49,178 nucleotides of DNA from Elusimicrobia bacterium GWA2_56_46 (GCA_001799575.1 MGTT01000018.1:77404-126581), one strand, 5' to 3'; shown: positions 23,598-32,095, counted from the first letter of the stretch. Translations and numbers: made by a program. Notes: generated by a model not told the origin, from the sequence alone.

Positions 23598-23801
23598 ATG
23601 GACTGCAAGAAAAACGTCGACATTAAAGACTGTTCGTGCACTTATGAACCGTGCCCGCGAAAGGGGGTGTGCTGCGACTGCGTGGCTTACCACCGTGACA
23701 GCGGAGAACTTCCCGGCTGTTTCTTTACCAAAGAAGCCGAAAAGACCTACGACCGTTCCATCAGGAATTTCATAGCCTCCAGCAAAGGAAAATATTCATG
23801 A
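23598..23801 (+). CDS. Small Cys-rich protein, DUF6485-like
   Basis: 67 residues. Eight cysteines in the first 41 residues ([26 protein letters not shown]), followed by [11 protein letters not shown]. The pattern and the order 'CxC-TYEPCxRKGxCC' match the small uncharacterised DUF6485 family found in anaerobes. It probably binds zinc or an iron-sulfur cluster, which is inference. The stop overlaps the ridA start (ATGA), so the two are coupled. Confidence 0.85.
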   Translation: MDCKKNVDIKDCSCTYEPCPRKGVCCDCVAYHRDSGELPGCFFTKEAEKTYDRSIRNFIASSKGKYS

Positions 23802-24178
23802 AAACCATCATCTCTACGCCCGGCGCTCCGGCCGCCATCGGGCCGTATTCCCAGGCGGTGGAGGCCGGCCCTTTTATTTTCATCTCAGGCCAGCTCCCCG
23901 TAGACCCCGCCACCGGTAATATCGCCGGGGCGGATACCGCCGCGCAGACCGAAGCCGTCATCAAAAACATAGCCGCTATCCTCGGCTCACGCGGCCTGAC
24001 CCTTGAGAACGTGGTCAAGACCACCGTCTTCATGGCCGACCTCAGGGAATTTCAGAAAATGAACGAAGTTTACGCCCGTTTTTTCGCCAAAAATCCGCCG
24101 GCCAGGGCCACTATCGAGGTTAAGGCGCTGCCCAAGGCCGCGCTGGTGGAGATAGAGGCGATAGCAGTAAAGCAGTAA
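23798..24178 (+). CDS. ridA: RidA family reactive imine/enamine deaminase
   Basis: 126 residues, full length. Hallmarks are [44 protein letters not shown] and the closing block [25 protein letters not shown], including the conserved arginine that binds the substrate carboxylate. The trimeric enzyme hydrolyses 2-aminoacrylate-type intermediates released by PLP enzymes. Translationally coupled to the DUF6485 gene. Its stop codon lies inside the left arm of the inverted word array 24173-24259. Confidence 0.95.
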   Translation: MKTIISTPGAPAAIGPYSQAVEAGPFIFISGQLPVDPATGNIAGADTAAQTEAVIKNIAAILGSRGLTLENVVKTTVFMADLREFQKMNEVYARFFAKNPPARATIEVKALPKAALVEIEAIAVKQ

Positions 24179-24266
24179 CCGGTATCCGGTAATCGGTAAC
24201 CGGTTTACAGAACATCCGAGGCCTTTTACCGGTTACTGGTCACTGGTTACCGGATACTGTTTTTTT
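24173..24266 (+). terminator. Inverted word array followed by T7 (terminator- or attenuator-like)
   Basis: Two 32-base arms (24173-24204 and 24228-24259), built from words such as GGTAACCGGT, pair at 26 of 32 positions around a 23-base loop. Seven T follow (24260-24266) and abut the malQ ATG directly. The ridA stop codon is in the left arm. No Shine-Dalgarno for malQ is visible. Confidence 0.7.
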
Positions 24267-25823
24267 ATGCATCCTTTACTTGAAAAGAAACATACGGGCG
24301 CGCTGCTGCCGCTTTTCGCCATGCGCTCCAAAAAGGACTGGGGCATCGGAGATATCTCAAGCCTGGGCCTGTGGATAGACGCCCTCGCGGCGCTTAACCT
24401 GGATCTTGTCCAGTTCCTGCCGCTCAACGAGATGCCCCCCGGCGTCTCCTGCCCCTATACGGCCCTCAGCGCTTTCGCGCTGGACCCGCTCTTCATCGCC
24501 ATAGAGGAGATTCCCGAACTGGCCGAGTGTCCGGAACTCAAAGAAGAGATCTCCTCAAAAAGATTCCAGACGGTCCTGCGCCATCTGCGCGGCTCGAAAA
24601 CTATCTATTACAACGACGTCAAGCAGTTGAAGTTCGACATCCTCTGGAAACTTTACTGCCGCTTCCATGAAAACCACATTCTCAAAGGCACCGCCCAGGC
24701 CGCCGGGTTCTTCGCTTTCGCGGACAAAAACGATTACTGGCTGCGCGACTACTCGCTCTTCCGGCGCCTCAAAGACACGCATAGCTGGACCTCCTGGACG
24801 CACTGGGAAGAACCGCTGCGCCGCCGCGACCCGAAAGCCCTTAAAGAATTCGAAGCCGCCAATGAGAACCAGGTGAGGTTCTTCAAGTACCTCCAATGGG
24901 TGATAGACCGGCAGTGGCGCGCCGCGAAAGAAAAAGCCGCGGCGAAAGGCGTCCGGTTTATAGGCGATCTGCCTTTCATGGTGAACCAGGAAAGTTCGGA
25001 CGTCTGGGCCCGCCAGGGAGAGTTCGATATTCACAAGGAGATCGGCGCTCCGCCGGACGCTTTCAGCGAGACCGGCCAGAGGTGGGGCCTGCCCGCTTAC
25101 CGCTGGGAAGAGGCGGAAAAGAACGATTTTGAATGGTGGCGGCTGAAAGTCAAAAAAGCGGAGGAACTCTACGACCTTTTCCGCATAGACCACATGGTCG
25201 GTTTTTTCAGAACCTGGCTCATCCCGCATGACGCGGCGCTGAAGCCGGATTTCGACATCAGGGATGAGAAAGCCCAGCGCGAGCGGGGCAAACGTTTTCT
25301 TGAAGCCATCCTCCGCGCGAGCCGCATGCTGCCGGTGGCGGAAGACCTGGGGCTGATCCCGCCTTTCGTCTACGAAGTCCTGGCGGAACTGAACATCCCG
25401 GGCTACAAAGTCATGCGCTGGGAAAAAAAGGCCGGTAAATATACCGAGCCGGAAAACTATCCGCGCGTCTCGCTGGCGACTTCTTCCACCCATGATAACG
25501 AACCCCTGGCCGACTGGTGGGCCGCGGTGGAGTACGGGGAGAAAAAACTTTTCTGGGCCATGGTCTCCGGCCAAAGCGGCAAGCCCCCCGTTTTTTCAAA
25601 AGCGAGGGAGGCTGTGCTCCGGAAACTGCTCAGATCCGCCTCCAGCCTTGTCATCCTGCCGATCCAGGACATCTTCGGCTCGCGCGACAGAATAAACGTC
25701 CCCGGCACCGTGGGCGGCCACAACTGGACATACAAGTTCCCGACCCCGGTGGAGGATTTTTTCAGGAAACACGACGGGCTGCTTAAAAATTTCGCCGCGC
25801 TGGTCAAAGAGGAGAGAAAGTGA
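24267..25823 (+). CDS. malQ: 4-alpha-glucanotransferase (amylomaltase, GH77)
   Basis: 518 residues, normal GH77 length. It transfers maltosyl or longer alpha-1,4-glucan segments, a cytoplasmic step in glycogen/maltodextrin metabolism. Active-site motifs: FRIDHMVGF with the nucleophile D308, VAEDLG with the acid/base E359, and STHDN with D410. The N-terminal RSKKDWGIGDISSLGLWIDALA and PYTALSAFALDP are also typical. The start abuts a T7 run after a large hairpin and lacks a clear ribosome-binding site. The stop overlaps the GTG start of the next gene. Confidence 0.96.
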   Translation: MHPLLEKKHTGALLPLFAMRSKKDWGIGDISSLGLWIDALAALNLDLVQFLPLNEMPPGVSCPYTALSAFALDPLFIAIEEIPELAECPELKEEISSKRFQTVLRHLRGSKTIYYNDVKQLKFDILWKLYCRFHENHILKGTAQAAGFFAFADKNDYWLRDYSLFRRLKDTHSWTSWTHWEEPLRRRDPKALKEFEAANENQVRFFKYLQWVIDRQWRAAKEKAAAKGVRFIGDLPFMVNQESSDVWARQGEFDIHKEIGAPPDAFSETGQRWGLPAYRWEEAEKNDFEWWRLKVKKAEELYDLFRIDHMVGFFRTWLIPHDAALKPDFDIRDEKAQRERGKRFLEAILRASRMLPVAEDLGLIPPFVYEVLAELNIPGYKVMRWEKKAGKYTEPENYPRVSLATSSTHDNEPLADWWAAVEYGEKKLFWAMVSGQSGKPPVFSKAREAVLRKLLRSASSLVILPIQDIFGSRDRINVPGTVGGHNWTYKFPTPVEDFFRKHDGLLKNFAALVKEERK

Positions 25824-26779
25824 GACAAGTCACAGGTCACAAGACACAGGACACAAGACACAGGGCACAAGACACAGGGCACAAGACACGGGTTTTTTCA
25901 CTGCCGGCGACCCTACGCTCGCTGCATCCGGAAGCTCTCACCCGTTCTATTCTCTGCTCGCTATTCCCCATTTTATCGCTTATACTTTCCGGCTGTTCCG
26001 TCAACCGGATGGCGGTCAGGGCCACGGCCTCGGTCATAGATACGGGGCTGCCGGCGGTCTACAGAGAAAGAGATCCGCAGTTCGCGCGGGAAGCGCTGCC
26101 GGCCAATCTTAAACTCATGGAGATCCTGCTGGAAAGCGACCCCGGCAACCAGACCCTGCTAGTGGACGCGGCCATGGGCTTCTGCGGTTACGGCTTCATG
26201 TTCATAGAGGACGAGAGCGAAACCCGGGCCTCCGCCCTGTATGAAAAAGGCGGCGCCTACGCCCTCAAAGCTCTCGCGCTCAGAGGAGTGGTTGAGGACG
26301 GCCTGGTCTCGCCCCGCGCGCTGGATAAGAATTCCGCGCCGGCCGCTTTCTGGCATACTTTCTGCCGCGCCGCCTACGTGAACCTGAACCGCGACGATCC
26401 CGACGCGCTGGCCGAACTCCCTAAGATCATGCCGGTGGCTGAAAGGGTGGCGGAACTTACCCCCTCCTACTATTACAACGGGGCATACGCCATGCTGGGA
26501 ACCTACTACGCCCTGAGGCCGAAGATACTCGGCGGCGATCCGGTGAAAGCGAAGCTGAATTTCGACAAAGCCCTGGAAGGCGCGGGCTCTGATTTTCTCC
26601 TGAACAGTTACATGGCGGCGAAGATGTACGGAGTGGCCGCGCAGGACCAGGATTTTTTCGAGAACGCGCTGAACGCCATACTCGCCGCCGAACTGAAAGA
26701 CGACGGCGCCAGGCTGCCCAACGAAGTTGCCAGGATCAAAGCCCGGAAACTGCTGGAGAAAAAAAATGAATTGTTTTAA
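25820..26779 (+). CDS. TRAP-associated TatT-type lipoprotein (TPR-like)
   Basis: 319 residues from the GTG at 25820-25822, which overlaps the malQ stop and has GAGGAG about 7 bases upstream. A lipobox ILSGC places the lipidated cysteine at about C59, after an unusually long leader. Residues about 5-24 are translated from a 14-bp tandem array. The mature part is helical, with a TatT-like arrangement of helix pairs (YEKGGAYALKALAL, PSYYYNGAYAMLGTYYALRP, GGDPVKAKLNFDKALE). In Treponema, TatT forms a complex with the TRAP binding protein; here dctP, dctQ and dctM follow directly, matching that arrangement. It probably hands ligand to the binding protein in the periplasm. Confidence 0.88.
   Translation: MRQVTGHKTQDTRHRAQDTGHKTRVFSLPATLRSLHPEALTRSILCSLFPILSLILSGCSVNRMAVRATASVIDTGLPAVYRERDPQFAREALPANLKLMEILLESDPGNQTLLVDAAMGFCGYGFMFIEDESETRASALYEKGGAYALKALALRGVVEDGLVSPRALDKNSAPAAFWHTFCRAAYVNLNRDDPDALAELPKIMPVAERVAELTPSYYYNGAYAMLGTYYALRPKILGGDPVKAKLNFDKALEGAGSDFLLNSYMAAKMYGVAAQDQDFFENALNAILAAELKDDGARLPNEVARIKARKLLEKKNELF
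25824..25893. repeat. 14-bp tandem array inside the tatT coding region
   Basis: Unit CACAAGACACAGGG: copies at 25838-25851, 25852-25865 and 25866-25879, a degenerate fourth at 25880-25893, and a partial one before. The unit is not a multiple of three, so gain or loss of one copy would shift the tatT frame. Confidence 0.9.
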
Positions 26780-27797
26780 AAAAAGTCACAAGCCGGCAAT
26801 TTTAATAACGCTGTTCGCTGCTTACTGTTTACTGTTTACTGTATGCGACCTTCAGGCGCAGACCATAGTTAAATTCGCCACGCTGGCGCCGGAAGGGACG
26901 GCCTGGATGAAGACTATGCGCCGCTTCAACGACGACATAGAAGCGAAGACCAAAGGGCGGGTCAAGTTCAAGATCTACGCCGGCGGCGTGAGCGGCGACG
27001 AGAAAGACGTCGCCAGGAAAATACGGCTGGGCCAATTGCAGGCGGCGGGCTTCACCGGCTTCGGCCTGGGAGAAATAGCCCCGGAGACGCGCATTCTGGA
27101 TACGCCGTTCCTTTTCAAGAACACGGCCGAGATAGACCATATTTACAAACTGCTGGACGCGGATTTCCGTAAGATCTTCGAGGCCAGGGGCTATATCCTG
27201 CTCGGCTGGACCGAGGTCGGCAATGTCTACCTCTTCGCCAACGTTCCGGTGGCCGCGCCGGCGGATCTGCAGAAAGTGAAGATGTGGATCTGGGAGGGCG
27301 ACCCCATAGCCGAAGCCACTTTCGCCGCCATGAAGATAAAGCCCATACCGCTTTCCATCACCGACGTCATGACTTCCCTGCAGACCGGCATGATAAACGC
27401 GGTCTACAGCGCTCCGGCGACCGTAATCCCGCTTCAATGGTATACCAAGATGAAATACGTCATGACCCTGCCCATCGCCACCGCCTCCGGCGCCGTGGTC
27501 ATTTCCAGGAAGAGCTTCGATTCGCTTTCCAAAGAGGATCGGAAGATCCTGCTGGCGGCCGGCGACAAACATTTCAGGGAACTGACGGCCGTCAGCCGCG
27601 GCGACAACGAACGTTCGTTAGCCACGCTAAAAAAAGAAAAAGTCGTTTTCACAGAACCGGCCGGAGCGGACACGATCGCGGCTTTTGAGCGGATGGGCGA
27701 GGAGGCCCGGCGTTCGCTGGTCGGCAAACTTTACTCCGCTGAACTGCTTGAAAAAATAGAAAAAGCTTTGAAACAGTTCAGAACGAAGAAAAACTGA
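26766..27797 (+). CDS. dctP: TRAP transporter substrate-binding protein (DctP family)
   Basis: 343 residues from the ATG at 26766, chosen for the GGAG upstream and the signal peptide it gives (MNCFKKSHKPAILITLFAAY, cleavage near QAQ). Periplasmic solute-binding protein with the DctP pattern IVKFATLAPEGTAWMKTM, LGQLQAAGFTGFG and SITDVMTSLQTGMINAVYSAP. In most DctP proteins the segment after 'DLQ' has a conserved arginine that binds the ligand carboxylate (LKIRV); here it reads KVKMWIWEGDP with no arginine, so the ligand may not be a simple carboxylate. A 7-bp tandem (TTTACTG) lies in the signal-peptide region. Overlaps tatT by 14 bases. Confidence 0.93.
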   Translation: MNCFKKSHKPAILITLFAAYCLLFTVCDLQAQTIVKFATLAPEGTAWMKTMRRFNDDIEAKTKGRVKFKIYAGGVSGDEKDVARKIRLGQLQAAGFTGFGLGEIAPETRILDTPFLFKNTAEIDHIYKLLDADFRKIFEARGYILLGWTEVGNVYLFANVPVAAPADLQKVKMWIWEGDPIAEATFAAMKIKPIPLSITDVMTSLQTGMINAVYSAPATVIPLQWYTKMKYVMTLPIATASGAVVISRKSFDSLSKEDRKILLAAGDKHFRELTAVSRGDNERSLATLKKEKVVFTEPAGADTIAAFERMGEEARRSLVGKLYSAELLEKIEKALKQFRTKKN

Positions 27798-27810
27798 CAT
27801 ATTGGAAGCT

Positions 27811-27887
27811 GTCATCCCGGCGATCTGTCAGCCGGGATCCATTAAGAAAGAATTTATGGATTCCCGCTAACAACCCGCGGGAATGAC
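27811..27887. repeat. Repeat family D, copy 3
   Basis: Begins GTCATCCCGGCG and ends GCGGGAATGAC; two hairpins with an AT-rich linker, like copy 1 but in the opposite order. The first in-frame ATG of dctQ (27883) lies inside its right end. Confidence 0.8.
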
Positions 27888-28410
27888 GATAATGAGCCTG
27901 AATTTCATGAAACTTATCTTTAAAATTGAAAGCTATCTCGTCAGGGCTGAAAAAGCCCTGGTCGTGTCTTTTATCTTCCTGATGATAGCGTTTTCCTTTC
28001 TGCAACTCGTGCTCCGGCTCGTTTTCCATTCCGGCATAGTCTGGCTGGATCCCGCGCTCCGGCACATGGTGCTGTGGACCGGACTCACCGGCGCCGTGCT
28101 GGCCTCCAGATACGCCGGGCACTTCGCCCTGGACGCCCTGGTCAAATTCCTGCCGGAGCGCTTTCACCGGCCGCTTGCCGTTTTCACCGACATTTTCACT
28201 ATAGCGGTGGCCGGCGCGCTGTTCCGCGCGGCCTGGAAATTCATCCGGGACGAATTCGCCTCCGGTTCGGTGGCTTTCTATATCGGGAACCTGGGGATAA
28301 AAGGCGGCTGGGCCGGCATGATCCTCCCGGCGGTCTTTCTATTGATAGCTTTCCATACCGCGATCAACATTTTCCGCACGGCAGCAGCGCAGAGAAACAG
28401 TGACTCGTGA
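27883..28410 (+). CDS. dctQ: TRAP transporter small membrane subunit (DctQ)
   Basis: 175 residues, four TM segments (about 26-48, 60-80, 100-125, 143-165). Typical sequence WLDPALRHMVLWTGLTGAVLASRYAGHFALDAL, shown here as two blocks: WLDPALRHMVLW and ASRYAGHFALDAL. With DctM it forms the sodium-driven membrane part. The start is uncertain: the ATG at 27883 is inside a repeat; 27892 and 27907 are alternatives. The stop (28408-28410) lies in the next word array. Confidence 0.9.
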   Translation: MTIMSLNFMKLIFKIESYLVRAEKALVVSFIFLMIAFSFLQLVLRLVFHSGIVWLDPALRHMVLWTGLTGAVLASRYAGHFALDALVKFLPERFHRPLAVFTDIFTIAVAGALFRAAWKFIRDEFASGSVAFYIGNLGIKGGWAGMILPAVFLLIAFHTAINIFRTAAAQRNSDS

Positions 28411-28510
28411 CTCGTGGTTAGTGGCTCGATGTAATGATACACTTATGGTCTCATTGTAAATTTTCTCGCGAGTCACCAGTCACGAGCCACCAGTCGCTAG
28501 TCATTAACCG
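28398..28510. repeat. Inverted word array (GTGACTCGTGACT type) between dctQ and dctM
   Basis: Left block of TGACTCG/TGGTTAG words and right block of the inverse words (CGAGTCACCAGTCACGAGCC...), about 40 bases apart. The arms match imperfectly (about 20 of 29 by eye). It includes the dctQ stop codon and ends just before dctM. Confidence 0.6.
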
Positions 28511-28513
28511 CTT

Positions 28514-29770
28514 ATGGCTTTACTCCTCACTTTAATCATCCTGGCCCTGGCCTTCCTGGGCGCGCCAGTCTTCTCGCTTATCGGCGCGGGCGCGCTTTAT
28601 CTTTTCGGCGCGGCGGACATAGACTCGTCGGCCGTCATCGTGGAGATGCTGCGGCTGGCAAGCCTTCCCGCCCTGATCGCCATTCCGCTTTTCACTTTCG
28701 CCGGCTATGTGATGGCGGAAAGCGGCTCGCCCAGACGCATGCTCCGGCTCGGCACGGCGATGTTCGGCTCGCTGCCCGGGGGGCTCGCCATAGCCGCGCT
28801 CTGCGCCACGGCCATTTTCACCGCTTTTACGGGGGCCTCCGGCGTGACCATCATCGCCCTCGGCGGCCTGCTCTATCCGATGCTGATCAAGAACGGCTAC
28901 CCCGAAAAATTCACGCTTGGCCTGCTCACCACCACGGGCAGCCTGGGGCTGCTGTTCCCCCCCAGCCTGCCGATCATACTTTACGGACTCATCGCGAAGA
29001 TAAGCATAGACGCGCTCTTTAAGGCGGCGCTGCCGCCCGGCATCTTCCTGCTGGCGGTGCTGTCGGTTTACGCGCTGATAACGGCGAAGCGGGCCGGGAT
29101 ACAAAAACAGCATTTCTCCCTGGCGGAGCTGAAAAGCGCCGTAAGGGAGAACGCCTGGGAACTGCCGCTCCCTTTCCTTATAATAGGCGGCATTTACATG
29201 GGTTTCTTTACCGCCAGCGAAGCCGCCTCCATCATGGCTTTTTACGTGCTGATAACGGAGGTTCTGATCCACCGGGAATTGAATCTGTTCCGGGACATAC
29301 CTAAGATCGCGGTAAAGAGCATGATGCTGGTGGGGGCTATCTTCGTGGTGCTGGGAACCGCGCTGGGATTCACTAATTATCTGGTGGACGCGCAGATCCC
29401 GGACCGGATCTTCGCCTGGCTGCATTCTTTCGTGGCCAGCAAGGTGGTCTTCCTGATCCTGCTGAACGCTTTCCTGCTGGTGATAAATATGGTGGAAATT
29501 TTTTCGGCGATCATTATCGTGGTGCCGATAATAGTGCCTGTGGCGATGAATTACGGCATAGACCCGATACACCTGGGGGTTATTTTTCTCCTGAATCTTG
29601 AGATAGGGTACATGACGCCGCCGCTGGGCCTGAATCTGTTCCTCTCAAGTTCGCGCTTCAATAAAAAGCTGCCGGCGCTCTACGCCGCCTCTTTCAATTT
29701 CTGGCTGATCCTGCTGGGCGTCCTGGCCCTGGTGACCTATTTCCCCGCCCTGTTCCTGATAAACCCGTAA
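28514..29770 (+). CDS. dctM: TRAP transporter large membrane subunit (DctM)
   Basis: 418 residues, about 11-12 TM segments, the full DctM length. Signature regions are PALIAIPLFTFAGYVMAESG, TAFTGASGVTIIALGGLLYP and NLEIGYMTPPLGLNLFLSSS. It carries the ion-coupled substrate translocation path. Fourth gene of the tatT-dctPQM set. No clear ribosome-binding site, since the preceding spacer is a word array. Confidence 0.95.
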   Translation: MALLLTLIILALAFLGAPVFSLIGAGALYLFGAADIDSSAVIVEMLRLASLPALIAIPLFTFAGYVMAESGSPRRMLRLGTAMFGSLPGGLAIAALCATAIFTAFTGASGVTIIALGGLLYPMLIKNGYPEKFTLGLLTTTGSLGLLFPPSLPIILYGLIAKISIDALFKAALPPGIFLLAVLSVYALITAKRAGIQKQHFSLAELKSAVRENAWELPLPFLIIGGIYMGFFTASEAASIMAFYVLITEVLIHRELNLFRDIPKIAVKSMMLVGAIFVVLGTALGFTNYLVDAQIPDRIFAWLHSFVASKVVFLILLNAFLLVINMVEIFSAIIIVVPIIVPVAMNYGIDPIHLGVIFLLNLEIGYMTPPLGLNLFLSSSRFNKKLPALYAASFNFWLILLGVLALVTYFPALFLINP

Positions 29771-29840
29771 CCCCGCTGGGGCTATAGCGGCGCTTCCCTC
29801 GGCGACCTGCGGGACGAAAAGGCTTGGCCCCGGCACCCCT

Positions 29841-32030
29841 CTACTTACTTACGCGGAAAGAGCCGGTTAGGCCGCCTTCCGACGAGGTGGATATCCAGAC
29901 GGTCAACTCACCCGGTTCAACCTTAAAGCGGAACTTTTCGTCCAGAAATCCAAGCTCTTTGTGACCAAGTTTGAACTCGATCCTGCGTTTCTCGCCGGGG
30001 AGGAGCGTCACCCTGGTGAAACCGCGCAATTCCCTGACCGGCCTGGTGCTGGAGGCCGCTTTCCGCCGTATATACAACTGCACGACTTCGTCCCCGGCGC
30101 GGGAAGAAACATTTTCCAGCAGCGCGGAGGCAATCAGCGAGCCTTTCGCCGGAATGACGGACGCGCTGAGCTCAAAACCGGAAAGCGTAAAACTTGAATA
30201 ACTGAGCCCGTAACCGAAAGGGAACTGGGGCGTGATCGCGAGATCCAGGTACCTGGAACTGTACTTGGCATCCGGGTTGGCGGGCCGCCCGGTGTTGCGG
30301 TGGTTGTAGTAGAACGGAACCTGCCCGGTGGCCCGCGGCCAGGAGAACGGCAGTTTTCCGCCGGGAGACGCGTCTCCGAAGAGTACGTCGGCGACCGCGC
30401 CGCCCGCCATCGTGCCGGGATGCCAGATCTCCAGCACGGCGGAAAGATTGTCGGCAAGCCAGCCTATTTCAAGCGGACGGCCGTTCATAAGGACGGCTAT
30501 GACCGGTTTTCCGGCGGCACGGAGGGCTTTGAGCAGTTCAAGCTGATTGCCGGGCAGGGCAAGCGAGGAGCGTGAGGACGCTTCGCCGCTCATCTCCTGG
30601 TTCTCCCCCACCACAGCTATAACGGCATCCGCGCCCCTTGCCGCTTCCAGGGCGCCGCTGAAATCCGTTGACTTATCCAGCGGCCCGCCCACGGGCGAAT
30701 ACGAAACTTTTATACCGGCGCCGGCGCGCTCGCGCAGGCCGCGCAGAATGTCCACCGTATCCCGGGCGCGCCCGTCCCCGACCCAGGGGCCGAGAGGGGC
30801 TTCCTTGTCCGCTGCCAGGGCGCCTATAACGGCTATGGAGGACAGGGCTCCGGAAAGCGGCAGCGCTCCGTCGTTTTTCAGGAGGACGAACGAGCGCACG
30901 GCCGCGTTACGGGCCGCTTTCAGATGCGCGGGCGCCAGAAGAACGTCCGCCTCTTCCTTCTCATCGGCCAGCGGCGAATCGAAGATGCCAGCGCGGAATT
31001 TAACGCGCAGGACGCGCCGTACCGCTTCATCAAGCTGTGCGGGCGAAATGCGCTTCTCTTTGAGCAGACGCGCACCTTCCGAGTTATAACTGCGGCTGAC
31101 CATCTCCATGTCCACCCCGGCGGTAAGGGCCTTGGCGGCGGCTTCCGCGCCGTCCGCGGCTATTCCGTGGTTTATGAGCTCATCCACCGCGGTATAATCG
31201 CTTACGACAAAACCCTGGAAACCCCACTCTTTGCGCAAAATGTCGGTCATCAGCCAGCGGTTGGCGGTGGCCGGGACGCCGTTCAGATCGTTGAACGCGC
31301 TCATGAAAGTGGCCACGCCTTCTTCCAGGGCGGCCTTAAAAGGCGGGAAATAAATCTCGCGCAGAGTACGTTCCGACACATCGGTGGAGTTGTAGTCCCG
31401 CCCGCCTTCGGCCGCTCCGTAGGCGGCCCAGTGCTTGGCGCAGGCGGCTATCTTCCCCGGAGCGGAGTAGTCCGCGCCCTGGAAGCCGTTCACGCGGGCG
31501 CGGGCCATGGCGGAACCGAGCCAGGTGTCCTCACCGGAGCCCTCCACTATTCTGCCCCAGCGCGGATCCCTCGCTATGTCCACCATGGGAGCGAAAGTCC
31601 ACCGGATACCCGCGGCGCGGGACTCCGCCGCCGCCACGGAAGCCGCTTCCCGGACGATGTCCGTGTCCCAGGAAGCCGTTTCAGCGAGCGGAACCGGGAA
31701 AATAGTGCGGTAGCCGTGAATAACGTCAAAGGAAAAAAGAAGCGGTATTTTAAGGCGGGACGCGAGCGCCGCTTTCTGCAGTTCGTTGACCCGGGCCGCG
31801 CCGCGCACGTGGAGCGTGGAACCCAGGGCGCCTTTTTTCGCCAGGACAAGATGCTCCGGGTGCAGATCCCCGTTGGCCTCTCCCGCAAGCTGCTGGAGCT
31901 GGCCGAGCTTTTCCTCCAGGGTCATCCGCGAAAGAAGGGCGTTGACCCGGCGCTCTATCCCGGCCTGATCCACGGCCCCGGCCGGGGCGCAAAAAACGGC
32001 CGCTGCAAGAACGGCAATGATGATTTTCAT
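29841..32030 (-). CDS. bglX: Secreted beta-glucosidase, GH3 (BglX-like)
   Basis: 729 residues from the ATG at 32028-32030, chosen for its AGAGG site and for the signal peptide (MKIIIAVLAAAVFCAPAGA) it yields; a frame from 32081 adds 17 residues before it. GH3 N-domain: FDVIHGYRTIFPVPLAETAS, APMVDIARDPRWGRI, KHWAAYG, and the nucleophile D278 in VVSDYTAV. The second domain carries VVGENQEMSGEASSRS, the acid/base region. A fibronectin-like C-terminal domain follows, as in BglX. Likely periplasmic, releasing glucose from beta-linked oligosaccharides. Divergent from the GH16 gene. Confidence 0.95.
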   Translation of the reverse strand: MKIIIAVLAAAVFCAPAGAVDQAGIERRVNALLSRMTLEEKLGQLQQLAGEANGDLHPEHLVLAKKGALGSTLHVRGAARVNELQKAALASRLKIPLLFSFDVIHGYRTIFPVPLAETASWDTDIVREAASVAAAESRAAGIRWTFAPMVDIARDPRWGRIVEGSGEDTWLGSAMARARVNGFQGADYSAPGKIAACAKHWAAYGAAEGGRDYNSTDVSERTLREIYFPPFKAALEEGVATFMSAFNDLNGVPATANRWLMTDILRKEWGFQGFVVSDYTAVDELINHGIAADGAEAAAKALTAGVDMEMVSRSYNSEGARLLKEKRISPAQLDEAVRRVLRVKFRAGIFDSPLADEKEEADVLLAPAHLKAARNAAVRSFVLLKNDGALPLSGALSSIAVIGALAADKEAPLGPWVGDGRARDTVDILRGLRERAGAGIKVSYSPVGGPLDKSTDFSGALEAARGADAVIAVVGENQEMSGEASSRSSLALPGNQLELLKALRAAGKPVIAVLMNGRPLEIGWLADNLSAVLEIWHPGTMAGGAVADVLFGDASPGGKLPFSWPRATGQVPFYYNHRNTGRPANPDAKYSSRYLDLAITPQFPFGYGLSYSSFTLSGFELSASVIPAKGSLIASALLENVSSRAGDEVVQLYIRRKAASSTRPVRELRGFTRVTLLPGEKRRIEFKLGHKELGFLDEKFRFKVEPGELTVWISTSSEGGLTGSFRVSK

Positions 32031-32095
32031 AAGTTTAACCTCTGTATATTCCAAACCCTGTATGACTTTAGTAAAACGCATATCGCGCTGTTTTC

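Noticed and set aside
24555-25574. 339-codon minus-strand open frame
   Set aside because: Antisense to malQ, which has all GH77 motifs.
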